Of a DNA stretch of 64,000 nucleotides, positions 46,757-55,992 are shown in pieces. Below the pieces are notes generated by a model. That model made no database searches, was not told the DNA's origin, and saw only the letters and a list, made by a program, of their open reading frames with translations. The stretch comes from Shewanella woodyi ATCC 51908 (GTDB lineage Bacteria; Pseudomonadota; Gammaproteobacteria; Enterobacterales; Shewanellaceae), in the NCBI RefSeq assembly GCF_000019525.1, contig NC_010506.1, positions 1,302,001 through 1,366,000 of the forward strand. Direction: 5' to 3'. A program made the translations under genes and the position numbers. The first letter of the stretch is position 1; the number at the start of each line of letters is the position of its first letter.

Positions 46757-49138
46757 TTAGGTTGCTTTTTCGTACCAGATATCCATAACTTTCTTTAAAT
46801 CTTTTAAAATAATAGGCTTACTTACAAAGTCGTTCATACCCATAGAGTAGCAGCGTTCGGCATCGCCGCTCATCGCTGCACCAGTTATGGCGATAATTGG
46901 CACTTTCTTTTTATCACTTTTCTCCTCTAATTCCCTGATTTGCTTTGTCATACTGTAGCCGTCAAGGTTTGGCATATGACAATCGGTTAAAATTAACTTG
47001 TAATCCATATTTTTCCAGTTCTCAATACCACCAATGCCATCATCGGCAAGGTCGCATTGATAACCTAACTTACTGAGCTGTTTTACAATTAATTTTTGGT
47101 TAAGGGGGTTATCTTCGACAACAAGAATATCAGCCAAGGTGGTGGGTATTTGATTGCTCTTTAAGTCAATTTCGATGTCATCAAAAGTTAACTCATTTAA
47201 TCCAAGTTCTAGCTCTAAATCTAAATTTAGTTCCTGCTCTTCAATGACAGATTTTACTGACTCAAGGAGTTGAATCTTGGTCATAGGTTCAACTGGAAGT
47301 ATATGTTTGTGAGGGATGAGTTTGCGAGCCTGAGGAAGTTCACCTCTTGGAATAGCAATCAAGAATTTTCTTGCTTGCTCCTGTTTTTGGTAAAGCTGCT
47401 GAAGTAAAGTTTGTGAATTAGACAATGAATCAGGAATAAGCAATAAAAGATCATAGTTGATAAGGGCTATATCTAACTCCTCTATATTAACGGATTTAAC
47501 GCGGGCTCCTTCACTCTCCAACTGCTTAATGATGGTTTTACCTAATTCTAGATTTTGGCCTTGAGTGATCACTCCTATGTTATAGGTGTTGAGCTTTGGT
47601 TGGACTTGTTCAGTCTCTATTAATGAAAAAGGCAGTTCAACAGTGAATGTAGATCCTACCCCCTCTTTACTTGTCAGGGTTATCTTTCCCCCCATCTGTT
47701 GAACGAGACTTCTACAGATGGGCAGCCCTAGGCCCGTGCCGCCATATTCTCTGGTTACCGACTTTTGTGCTTGAGTAAATGGTGCGAATAATTTGCTTTG
47801 ATCTGATTCATTTATCCCAATACCGTTATCTTCGATAGTCAGTTTTATATAGAGAAGCTCTTCACTCTGTTGCGATACTTCACAGTTTAGATTGACTCTT
47901 CCCTGTGTGCACTTGAGATCGGTAAACTTGATGGCATTGCTTATTAAATTATATAGAACTCGCCTAGTCTTTTTTTCATCCCCTATAACTTGGCTTGGTA
48001 CCATTGAGCTCTCTTTAATATTGAGTTGTATCTGTTTTTTCTGTGCGCTAGGTAGGAAGCTTTTGACTAAGCCGTCGATTGTTTCATTAATGGAAAAGGG
48101 GCTATGTTCTAGTTGCATTTTACCTGATTCAATCTTATTGATATCCAGAATATCATTGAGAATATTCATGAGATTGGTTGCTGAACTAGTGGCCGTTTCG
48201 ATTAACTCCATCGATTCAGATGATTGTTTACTTAGACGGAGAAGATCGAGTGAGCCTATTACAGCATTCATTGGAGTACGAAGTTCATGATTCATCATTG
48301 AGAGAAACTCACTTTGAGTTTGGCTTGCTTTTTTGGCGAACTCTTTAGCACTTTTAAATTCCAAAGAACGCTGCTTAGCACTCGATTTTAGCTCGAGGTT
48401 TGCTTTTTGTAGTGTCAGTAGGCGGGCTTTTTCTAGAGTACAATCTATAAGAGAGCCTGTAATACTAGTGTGATTATTCTGTTTGAGAATGACCTCTCCA
48501 TTGAGCTTGAACCACTTGTCATCCTCTCCAACTTTCATTTGGATCTCTATATCAAAACTCTCACCAATATCCAGTTTATGATTTTGAAAAGTATCAAGTT
48601 TATTTTGCTCTTGTGGTGGCAGCATACTGAGAAAGGAAAACCAGTTGAGTTCGAACTCTAAGCCAAGACCGAGCAGTTGTTTAAAGGTTGAGGAGAAATA
48701 ACTTTGATTTTGGAGAGGTTCTAATTCCCAAAGACCAATGCTCGCACCCTTAATCGCATGGTTTATACGATCTAGTTTATTGTTTGTTCTATATTTTTTT
48801 ACACTGCACTCCCGACATCTACTAATAATGAGCCAGTAGTCATCACGGTTAAGAGGGCTTTTATTAATGGAGACATTGACGCAAATGTTCTTACCATTAA
48901 GAGATAAGAAGGAGAAAAAATTACATTGGGAGGTAAGCTGTTGTTGAAATTGAGAGTGGCTGTTGTTATCTCTGTCTTTAAAGATTTGAAAGCAGGTATG
49001 TGCCAAAGCACCTGATAGCTTGCTATTGGCTATGTCGAACTCATTTTGGAAATTTGAATTGACATATAAGATGCATCCATCTTTATTGCAGACCATGATA
49101 GGAAATGGGGTAAGGTTAATCGATGAGTCTTCGTACAT
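46757..49138 (-). CDS. hybrid sensor histidine kinase (PAS-HisKA-ATPase-REC)
   Basis: A soluble hybrid kinase of about 793 residues with no membrane helix. An N-terminal PAS-like region contains cysteines (VCNKDGC, CRECSVKK). A second PAS-type domain lies near residues 105-240. The HisKA box is SMMNHELRTPMNAVIGSLDL with His near residue 284, and the ATPase has GGTGLGLPICRSL. A degenerate receiver-like domain follows, then a true receiver with VVEDNPLNQKL and LILTDCHMPNLDGYSM. It lacks its own HPt. It is paralogous to the kinase at 50784-53243. ATG 49138 is a choice; TTG 49162 is possible. Confidence 0.88.
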   Translation of the reverse strand: MYEDSSINLTPFPIMVCNKDGCILYVNSNFQNEFDIANSKLSGALAHTCFQIFKDRDNNSHSQFQQQLTSQCNFFSFLSLNGKNICVNVSINKSPLNRDDYWLIISRCRECSVKKYRTNNKLDRINHAIKGASIGLWELEPLQNQSYFSSTFKQLLGLGLEFELNWFSFLSMLPPQEQNKLDTFQNHKLDIGESFDIEIQMKVGEDDKWFKLNGEVILKQNNHTSITGSLIDCTLEKARLLTLQKANLELKSSAKQRSLEFKSAKEFAKKASQTQSEFLSMMNHELRTPMNAVIGSLDLLRLSKQSSESMELIETATSSATNLMNILNDILDINKIESGKMQLEHSPFSINETIDGLVKSFLPSAQKKQIQLNIKESSMVPSQVIGDEKKTRRVLYNLISNAIKFTDLKCTQGRVNLNCEVSQQSEELLYIKLTIEDNGIGINESDQSKLFAPFTQAQKSVTREYGGTGLGLPICRSLVQQMGGKITLTSKEGVGSTFTVELPFSLIETEQVQPKLNTYNIGVITQGQNLELGKTIIKQLESEGARVKSVNIEELDIALINYDLLLLIPDSLSNSQTLLQQLYQKQEQARKFLIAIPRGELPQARKLIPHKHILPVEPMTKIQLLESVKSVIEEQELNLDLELELGLNELTFDDIEIDLKSNQIPTTLADILVVEDNPLNQKLIVKQLSKLGYQCDLADDGIGGIENWKNMDYKLILTDCHMPNLDGYSMTKQIRELEEKSDKKKVPIIAITGAAMSGDAERCYSMGMNDFVSKPIILKDLKKVMDIWYEKAT

Positions 49139-49266
49139 ATCCTTTTGTACTCCATGAAACAATCCTATTGCTAATCATAGCAGCTGTAGTTTCTTTAGCT
49201 TGGTTATTGCATTTTTTGTCCGGTAGTGAACTGGGCTCGGTGGCATTATCGATACATTACAATATG

Positions 49267-50454
49267 CTAACTAAGTACTTTATTGACGGCTTCAAGGATC
49301 TCGTTCTTAGTTGAAGGCTTAAGGATGTAACCTTTTAACCCTTGTTCGGCCCAGGTTTTGATGAGATCTTTATTTTTGTTACCCGTTAACGCAATGACCG
49401 GAAGTGATTTATTGCCATTTATCGCCTTTATCTGTTTTGTTGTATTTATCCCGTCTAAGTTAGGCATAAAGAGATCCATTAGAACAAGCGCGTATTGTGT
49501 CCTCTTAATTTTTTGTAGTGCATTTAAACCGTCAGCAGCTTCATCAACATCAAAATTTTCCTTTTTTAGTATGTTGACTAGCATATCTCGGTATAGCTGA
49601 TTGTCCTCAACCACCAGAATTTTTATTCTATCTTTTGCAGATTTTTCATTGGTTAGCGTGCTAGCTGTAGTTGAGAGTGCCTCTAGAATGCTTTGTTGAT
49701 CAGGTATGGCTGTTTTATTCATCTCAGCGACTCTGTTTTCAAGCTCTTTTATACCAACCTGCTTGACTAGTAGCTGGTTAATCATATTATCTAGACCAGC
49801 TTTAATGTTCCCCTCTAATTCGGCTAGAAGAGGTTCAATATGAGTTTCATTTATTTTTTGGAGTAGCTGCTCTGAAACTGAGTTAGCAGGATCTTCTGTG
49901 CTTGATGTTGCTAAGCTTTTTTTACAGTCTGCAATAGAGTTAAGCAGTGAGTGCTTGCATGCCCCTCCCTCATCAATAAGGGTTTCCAGATCTTCCTCAA
50001 GACTTTCGAGCTGTTCGTCCTGAAATCCTATGTACTGGCTGGTTGCCTGACTAATAAGAAGCCCATTATGAACAATCATTTTAAGGCGGAACTTTTCATA
50101 TAAGGGCTGGTAGACAAAATAGTTATCAAATAGCCCTTTTATACAACATCGAAATGCAGCACTTGATTCACGGTTTTTACAGAGCAAAATACTATGATGA
50201 GGGTAGTCTAGGCTTTGTTCTGTAATAATTTCAGTGTAGAGCTCAATACTTTTTTGGACACTACTTAAGGCGAGTAAGATGACCGATGGACGATACTCTT
50301 TTATTTGAGCACCAATGGTCTTGTCCACAAGAAGAGTTCGATACTCATCAACTTGCTCAGCGATAATGCTTGCAGCTCCTAGAATATCGTCTTCATTGTC
50401 ATAGAGCATTATCACCTTGGGATGGCGGCATGCTGGAGTTGGTTGAGCTGTCAT
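49267..50454 (-). CDS. response regulator with degenerate N-terminal and active C-terminal receiver
   Basis: A 395-residue protein. Residues 13-125 look like a receiver, but the phospho-acceptor position reads VILLALSS with Ala62 in place of Asp, so it should not be phosphorylated. A helical middle (140-270) with coiled-coil character follows. The C-terminal receiver has ILVVEDNQLYRDM, MDLFMPNLDG with Asp327, and GYILKPS. There is no DNA-binding domain. The start overlaps the HPt gene by 56 bases, an unusually long overlap. It is probably the output or a phosphate sink of the surrounding relay. Confidence 0.8.
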   Translation of the reverse strand: MTAQPTPACRHPKVIMLYDNEDDILGAASIIAEQVDEYRTLLVDKTIGAQIKEYRPSVILLALSSVQKSIELYTEIITEQSLDYPHHSILLCKNRESSAAFRCCIKGLFDNYFVYQPLYEKFRLKMIVHNGLLISQATSQYIGFQDEQLESLEEDLETLIDEGGACKHSLLNSIADCKKSLATSSTEDPANSVSEQLLQKINETHIEPLLAELEGNIKAGLDNMINQLLVKQVGIKELENRVAEMNKTAIPDQQSILEALSTTASTLTNEKSAKDRIKILVVEDNQLYRDMLVNILKKENFDVDEAADGLNALQKIKRTQYALVLMDLFMPNLDGINTTKQIKAINGNKSLPVIALTGNKNKDLIKTWAEQGLKGYILKPSTKNEILEAVNKVLS

Positions 50455-50791
50455 CTATAATGGCTCCATGAACTTGTTTTAATGATGACTTTATTTCTAA
50501 AATCAAATGTTTGCATTGTTGTTTGTCTCCAACTTCCCCTGAAACTTCCAGTGCTTTAAGCAGGTGCGATGTCTGCTCTGCGCCAACCGCTGCCGCTGAT
50601 GTTTTTAAGTAATGAGCCTCCTCTTTTACAGCTGTGAAGGAGTTTTGGTTATACATAAGAATTATCTTTTGTAATGACTCTTTAGCCTGCTTTAGGAAGT
50701 CAATTCCAAATTGCCTTATCATCACCGGATCATCACCAATAAGATCTAACATAATATCTTTGTTTAATACTTTCAGATTCGGCTCAATCAT
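50399..50791 (-). CDS. stand-alone histidine phosphotransfer (HPt) protein
   Basis: A 130-residue HPt protein. The phosphorylated residue is His60 in VKEEAHYLKTSAAAVGA, a good match to the HPt AHxLKxSAxxxGA pattern, within a helical bundle. It carries phosphate between the hybrid kinases and the response regulator. Its start overlaps the kinase gene by 8 bases and its end overlaps the response-regulator gene by 56, so all three are tightly coupled. Confidence 0.88.
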   Translation of the reverse strand: MIEPNLKVLNKDIMLDLIGDDPVMIRQFGIDFLKQAKESLQKIILMYNQNSFTAVKEEAHYLKTSAAAVGAEQTSHLLKALEVSGEVGDKQQCKHLILEIKSSLKQVHGAIIDDSSTNSSMPPSQGDNAL

Positions 50792-53243
50792 TCACATACC
50801 ACTTTTCAACAACTTTCTTTAAGTCTTCTAAAATTAATGGTTTACTGACGAAGTCGTTCATACCCGTTGATAAGCAGTGCTCTGCGTCTCCAGTCATTGC
50901 AGCACCTGTGACTGCCACTATGGGTGTTGCTTGTTTTCCACTTTCTTCCTCTAGTTCTCTGATTTTTTTTGTCATGTCATAACCATCAAGGTTTGGCATA
51001 TGACAGTCTGTTAAGACTAGTTTGTAATCGGCACTCTTCCAATGTTCTATGCCATCGAGTCCATCATGAGCCAGGTCACAGCTATACCCTAAGGTCGAAA
51101 GCTGCTTAAGGATCAATTTCTGATTGAGGGGGTTGTCTTCAACCACTAAGATCCCTGCTTTATCGGGTAGGGGTTGAGTTACTTCCTCAATTGAGAGCTG
51201 CTCAAGATCTAAGTCATCTAAGTCATCTAAGTCATCTAAGTCTAAGCATAGTTCATTGTCCATGGATCTATGTATTGAGTTAATAAGTTGTAGTCGAGTC
51301 ATCGGGTGAAGTGGCAGTATTGCTGTCTGAGGAAGTATTTGGCGCAATGTGCTGATTTCATCTCTACAAGTGGCAACTAGCAGGTGACTACTATCTGAAA
51401 GCTTATGTTGAATGTTTTTGAGCTGCGCAAAGTGCTGATGGGAGCTGACAAGGATGAGGAGAGTGTCATACTCTTTGGCCGAAGACAGCTGCTTTTCAGA
51501 TTCTAGTACCTCTATACGTGCTCCTTCGCTTTCTAGGTGCTGTATGATTAACTCTTGAGTATTGTGAGTCTCATCTATATTTAAAAGTGCAATTTTGGTG
51601 CCTTCCAATTGGTATATTGGCTCATCGGTATGCTGCTTAGAACGCCAGAATGGCAGTTCTACTTTGAAAGTAGAGCCTTCATTAGGGCAACTTGTTAGTG
51701 CTATCTCCCCTCCCATCAGTTGTGCTAGGTTTCCACAGATGGCTAAACCTAAGCCTGTCCCCCCATATTCTCGTGTCGTTGAACGTTGAGCCTGAATGAA
51801 GGGGGTAAATAATTTTTTTTGTGTCTCTTTTTCTATGCCGATACCATTATCTACGATTGAAAATGCAACTTTATAGATAATGCTATTGTGCTCAACAATA
51901 TTAATGTTTAGCTGTACTTCTCCCTGTTTTTCAGTTGTAGTGGAGGTGAACTTTAATGCGTTTCCTAATAGGTTAAAGATTATCTGGCGTACCTTCACTG
52001 CATCGCCCTCTAGATACTTAGGTATTGTGGGATCCTCTGTGACATCTAGCTTTATTCTCTTACCGTTTGCTAGGGGATAATATATTTGGACCACATTATC
52101 TATTACCTCAGTAATAGAGAAATCTCGCTGCTCTAACTGCATCTTCCCTGCTTCTATCTTGTTGATATCTAAGATATCATTTAAGATAAATATGAGGTTT
52201 TTTGCCGAAGTGGTTGCCGTTTCGATAAGATCTCTTGACTCAGGAGTCTGCTTTGATAGTGAAAGTAGATCTAAAGAGCCCAATACCGCATTCATAGGGG
52301 TTCTTAATTCATGGCTCATCATCGAGAGAAAGCTACTCTTTGTTTGATTCGCTTGCTCGGCTCTCTCTTTAGCTTGTTGTAGCTCTAAAGTTCGGGCTTT
52401 TACCCTAGCTTCTGCTTGGTCATTGGCTTCTTGTAGTTTGGCTTGAATATTAAAGAATGGTGTCTGGTTGACGCAGACTCCATCGATACGACATATTCTA
52501 TTTTGATCATCTCTTCCTATCTTAGCTCTAGCATGTACGTAAATAACCTCTCCATCAGGGAGTACAGATCTATATTGTTCATTATAGATCTCACCTGTTA
52601 CTAAACAGTGTTGTATCGCGTCAATTGCGGGCTCTTTATCGTCTGGATGAAGATGCTGGACCCATCTATCTATATTGCCGATATCTTCTGGCTGTAGAGC
52701 AAACATCTTATTAGCTCGGTTGTCCCAACTCCAAATCCATTCATTCTCACTGTTTAGCTCGGCTTGCCAGTTTCCAATATCTCCTGCATCTAGAGCATTA
52801 TCTCTTGCTTCAATGGCAAGATTTAAAGCTGTAAGCGCTTCTTTTTCTTGAGTTCTGTCAGTTAAGGAGCCTGTTATCGTGCATTGATTCTCTTCATTGA
52901 GGAAAACCTCACTCCTTAACTCAAACCAGCGTTCAGTCTCCGCAATCTTAATCTTAAAATCGAAATTACATTGAGTACCTAATGTGAGATTCTCTGAATC
53001 AAAGATATTAAAGTGATGCTGATAAGTGTGACTCGTTCTTTCTCTCAACTCATTTAAGGTGAGAGGGTGATCAATAGGTAGACCAATTAACTTTTTTAGC
53101 TTAGGTGAGAAGTAGCACTCCTGCGTGTGTGGCGTAAACTCCCAAATGCCAATATCTGCTCCACAAATCGCATGAGATAAGCGATGCAGCTTACTCTCTG
53201 CGAACGTAACATTTGTTGACTGTTTTTTATTTTGATTATCCAT
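50784..53243 (-). CDS. hybrid sensor histidine kinase (PAS-PAS-HisKA-ATPase-REC)
   Basis: An 819-residue soluble hybrid kinase, paralogous to the one at 46757-49138. Two PAS-type domains lie at about residues 17-140 and 145-275 (DAGDIGNWQAELNSENEW, QYRSVLPDGEVIYVHARA). The HisKA box is SMMSHELRTPMNAVLGSLDL, and the ATPase has DNGIGIEKE and GGTGLGLAICGNL. A degenerate receiver-like domain, an Asp-Leu repeat linker and a true receiver (VVEDNPLNQKL, LVLTDCHMPNLDG) follow. The HPt gene overlaps its 3' end. Its likely signal is cytoplasmic; nothing shows which. Confidence 0.88.
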   Translation of the reverse strand: MDNQNKKQSTNVTFAESKLHRLSHAICGADIGIWEFTPHTQECYFSPKLKKLIGLPIDHPLTLNELRERTSHTYQHHFNIFDSENLTLGTQCNFDFKIKIAETERWFELRSEVFLNEENQCTITGSLTDRTQEKEALTALNLAIEARDNALDAGDIGNWQAELNSENEWIWSWDNRANKMFALQPEDIGNIDRWVQHLHPDDKEPAIDAIQHCLVTGEIYNEQYRSVLPDGEVIYVHARAKIGRDDQNRICRIDGVCVNQTPFFNIQAKLQEANDQAEARVKARTLELQQAKERAEQANQTKSSFLSMMSHELRTPMNAVLGSLDLLSLSKQTPESRDLIETATTSAKNLIFILNDILDINKIEAGKMQLEQRDFSITEVIDNVVQIYYPLANGKRIKLDVTEDPTIPKYLEGDAVKVRQIIFNLLGNALKFTSTTTEKQGEVQLNINIVEHNSIIYKVAFSIVDNGIGIEKETQKKLFTPFIQAQRSTTREYGGTGLGLAICGNLAQLMGGEIALTSCPNEGSTFKVELPFWRSKQHTDEPIYQLEGTKIALLNIDETHNTQELIIQHLESEGARIEVLESEKQLSSAKEYDTLLILVSSHQHFAQLKNIQHKLSDSSHLLVATCRDEISTLRQILPQTAILPLHPMTRLQLINSIHRSMDNELCLDLDDLDDLDDLDLEQLSIEEVTQPLPDKAGILVVEDNPLNQKLILKQLSTLGYSCDLAHDGLDGIEHWKSADYKLVLTDCHMPNLDGYDMTKKIRELEEESGKQATPIVAVTGAAMTGDAEHCLSTGMNDFVSKPLILEDLKKVVEKWYVND
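51207..51245. repeat. 9-base in-frame tandem repeat in the kinase gene
   Basis: About four copies of a 9-base unit (CTAAGTCAT on the plus strand) encode DLDDLDDLDDLDDLDLE, a linker between degenerate and true receivers. Unit length is a multiple of three, so copy changes would only alter linker length. Confidence 0.85.
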
Positions 53244-53479
53244 AACTTAATGTTCGCTATGGGGGGGGATGAGGAAAGTTCGAGCTAAATAACGGTAAGA
53301 GTTGGCAAGGTTTGTACCAAACCTAACAGCCTCTACCCTACCATTTGAGTATTGAAAGGAGTCTATAAAAAAGAATGCAGTTGCAGGCATAATCATATTC
53401 GACCTATAAAGCTTTATACCATAGATATAAGGATAGCAGGTACGCACTATTTAGCTCTGTTTAGCACATGAGGTTGGGG

Positions 53480-54355
53480 CTAAAGTGTTGGCTTGATAGC
53501 CAAGATGTCACAGTGGAGTTGATCTATGATTTGTTCGCTGGTGTGGCCTTTGAGTTGGCTTAACCAGCCTTGATGTTCACTTGCGCCAACTATTACCATA
53601 TTGACATGATATTGTTCTGCAATGGTTGGAATAATATGATCAGGGAGTCCCTCTATCAGGTGCAGCTGTTCATCCTCTAGATCGTAGTCTTGAGCTGAGT
53701 CTATTAAATCAAGCCAGTGTTGTGCTTTAGTATCTCGATGGTTAACTGTTGAGTTGGAAATGCTTACTTCCATGCTTAAGTTGTTATTGTGAAAGCAGTT
53801 AATGAGATGAATGTTATTGTCTAATAAGCTGGCTATCTCCTCACTATCATCAAGCAATTTTTTATTAAAGTTTATGTGTTGTTCGCTGGTATCGTCCGTC
53901 TCTATTGCTGTTAAAATATTGCCCTCATGCTGCCACTGTTTATCACCGACTAGCATGACTGAGATCTGTTTCTGTCTCAGCAAGCTCCACTCCTCGGCGA
54001 AGAAAAACTCGTGAAAAATGGGGTGGTGATGTTTGTAATTAACGATAACAAGATCGTATTGAGCTTGTTCAACTTCAGCTAATACCTCTGTTGAGACTGA
54101 GTTACTCTTTACCTCTTTTATTTCGATCTCTAACCCTAGGTTTTGATATTGGAAAATTAGATCTTCATTTTCGGCTAAGGGCTGCATATCGGTGGAGTTG
54201 TTGGTACTTTTCATAAAATTAAATTTGGGTGTCGTTAGCTGTATCAATGTCAGTTTAGATTTTGATTTATCGGCCAGAATTAGTGCCTTAATTAAGGCGT
54301 GTTGGGAGGAAAGGTATGGAGAGAATACGCCCAATATATGTTGATATGAACTCAT
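53480..54355 (-). CDS. tandem universal stress protein (UspA-type)
   Basis: A protein of about 291 residues with two Usp-like halves. The first (QHILGVFSPYLSSQHALIKALILA, YDLVIVNYKHHH) and the second (EQYHVNMVIVGASEHQGWLSQLKG, then TSEQIIDQLHCDILAIKP) show the Usp layout, with a recognisable G-x(8-9)-nucleotide-binding end in the second. Such proteins bind ATP or act as stress adaptors; tandem ones resemble UspE. ATG 54355 is preferred over 54376 because GGGG lies upstream. It is upstream of the kinase-HPt-regulator block in the same orientation. Confidence 0.78.
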   Translation of the reverse strand: MSSYQHILGVFSPYLSSQHALIKALILADKSKSKLTLIQLTTPKFNFMKSTNNSTDMQPLAENEDLIFQYQNLGLEIEIKEVKSNSVSTEVLAEVEQAQYDLVIVNYKHHHPIFHEFFFAEEWSLLRQKQISVMLVGDKQWQHEGNILTAIETDDTSEQHINFNKKLLDDSEEIASLLDNNIHLINCFHNNNLSMEVSISNSTVNHRDTKAQHWLDLIDSAQDYDLEDEQLHLIEGLPDHIIPTIAEQYHVNMVIVGASEHQGWLSQLKGHTSEQIIDQLHCDILAIKPTL

Positions 54356-54543
54356 GAAATCAGCCCCATTATTCATAATGTCTTTTTCTACTTTAGTTGA
54401 CTGGAAGCTAAACAGCTTCCACTACTAAGATTGATTTAAACTAATGCTTAGGCTTGATAGTGCTGAAGGATATAGGGGATACGGTGATGTTGTGGATGGA
54501 AAGAGGCCAAATTATGGTCTATTTTAGCCTCTTTGCTCAGCGG

Positions 54544-55017
54544 TTATTTTAGCTTAGAGTTGATAAATTCGATGACGTTAGTATCCAACAGTTTTTTTGA
54601 CAGGTAACTGGTTCCACCCGAATGTTTAATTAGGTATCCATTATCACCAACCTTGTGCTCTATCACCTCTTTCCAAGGGATATGTCCTTTCACAAAGTCT
54701 GATTGAGTATCTATCCCTAATTCATCAATAGTGAGCTTCACTTCATTGTTCGCCGCTTTACTCATCATCTGACGCCAAAGCCACCAACTTTTTTTGAACC
54801 TGACGCTTAGCCCTTCTATTGCACCTAGGCCGACGATAAATAGCGATGCATAGGCGTTGACGCCAGTGAGTAACAGCGCCGTACCTACCAAGAAAAAGCC
54901 GATAGTCTTATAGTAGGACTGAAGGGTTCTATCTTCTGTCACTGATGCTTCGAAGCACTCAGTGAAGTAGTTTTTATCTAATATGTATGATGTGGTATAG
55001 CGAAATGGAGCATTCAT
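54544..55017 (-). CDS. YcxB-like membrane protein
   Basis: A 157-residue protein with two adjacent membrane helices (about residues 38-75, TIGFFLVGTALLLTGVNAYA and SLFIVGLGAIEGLSV). The C-terminal soluble part has LTIDELGIDTQSDFVKGHIPW and LSKKLLDTNVIEFINSKL, a PH-like fold typical of the YcxB group of unknown function. A large hairpin (AAAGAGGC ... GCCTCTTT, 54498-54535) follows the stop and may end the transcript. Confidence 0.68.
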   Translation of the reverse strand: MNAPFRYTTSYILDKNYFTECFEASVTEDRTLQSYYKTIGFFLVGTALLLTGVNAYASLFIVGLGAIEGLSVRFKKSWWLWRQMMSKAANNEVKLTIDELGIDTQSDFVKGHIPWKEVIEHKVGDNGYLIKHSGGTSYLSKKLLDTNVIEFINSKLK

Positions 55018-55137
55018 TGGGGTATATATAGTGGAGTTATGGCGCTAGTTTAACCTTTGAAGTATGCAAAGCAACTTTTGTCTTTCTCTGATCTCCATCT
55101 ACACTGAAACTGTGTCGATTTTTAGTTAAGGCTGTAT

Positions 55138-55455
55138 ATGTCGTTTACTCCAAAAGGTTACACTCATTGCGAGTCAACTCAAGTTTATACCTGTGAAAAT
55201 GTTCCTAAGATCTTGCTAGAACCACACTATACAAAAATGGGAGTGTATGAACAGATCCATGTTTTGTGTGGTGTATTAAAGTATTTGGGGTGTAATAGTC
55301 ATACTCAAGTTACCGATAAAGAGGTGGTGATTAAAGCGAATGAGACCGCCATGGCGCACCCTAATTACCTTCACAGGTTAGAACCTGCCAGTGATGATCT
55401 AAAATTTGAGATCCGCTTCTACTCATTAGAGGAGCGCTCAAATACTGATAAATAG
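55138..55455 (+). CDS. DUF1971 small protein
   Basis: A 105-residue protein that fits DUF1971, a cupin-like family related to the N-terminal part of some TehB tellurite-resistance proteins. Landmarks are KGYTHCESTQVYTCENVPKI, LEPHYTKMGVYEQIHVLCG and HPNYLHRLEPASDDLKFEIR, the cupin-type beta strands with His residues that may bind metal. A direct tellurite role should not be assumed. ATG 55138 lies behind AAGG. Confidence 0.68.
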   Translation: MSFTPKGYTHCESTQVYTCENVPKILLEPHYTKMGVYEQIHVLCGVLKYLGCNSHTQVTDKEVVIKANETAMAHPNYLHRLEPASDDLKFEIRFYSLEERSNTDK

Positions 55456-55992
55456 TGCCAGAAGCGAACCGCAGGCTAACGGAATGTTTATAACCAATAT
55501 GGCTTATGAGCGAAATAGAGATTTTAACTGAAGGCATTTTTCTGTCCGATTTGCCTGATCACTTCCTCCCCAATCTGCTTCCACTTGATGGATCAACATA
55601 TTGATAACTCGTTCAACCTGTTCGCCGTTACTCAGTACTGTATTTGAAAAATCTTCTGATCCTCTGGTTATTACCTAGAAACCATGATGGAGATCAAAAG
55701 GCTTATATTAAATACACTTTTATGTTGTAGGAAGGCATGAGAGCAGCTCATTTAACGAGTAGAGTCGATAATACTTACTGAGTGGTGAATTAAAGTGGAG
55801 GTTAAACTTTCGGTTAACAAAGCTTAACATGACATTCACAGGGGGAGTGGTTAGAGTATTCTTAAATTCCAAGGGTAACCCTGTTAGAGAAGTGTTCTTT
55901 TAGCTAGACAGTGGTTCTAGTGATGGAGAGTCAGTTTAATTGAGCAAACTGTTCTCAGATCATTGGCACGGGAGGTTAAACGAGGAGAAGAT
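55456..55992. other. gene-poor region with a possible gene remnant
   Basis: 537 bases with no convincing intact gene. The minus strand from 55674 to 55504 stays open and reads like protein. The remainder (about 55680-55960) looks non-coding and holds no repeat that I could assign. Confidence 0.4.
55504..55674 (-). pseudogene. possible 3' remnant of a decayed gene
   Basis: Minus-strand frame with a stop TAA at 55504-55506 and a stop at the other end at 55675-55677; no good start codon. The 56 residues (NGEQVERVINMLIHQVEADW and NRTEKCLQLKSLFRS among them) have a plausible composition for a C-terminal domain. Family unrecognised. Chance open frame is possible. Confidence 0.2.

Noticed and set aside
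53247..53447. 66-codon frame immediately upstream of the second hybrid kinase
   Set aside because: No ribosome site, unusual composition, and a stop 3 bases before the kinase start; may just be untranslated leader.
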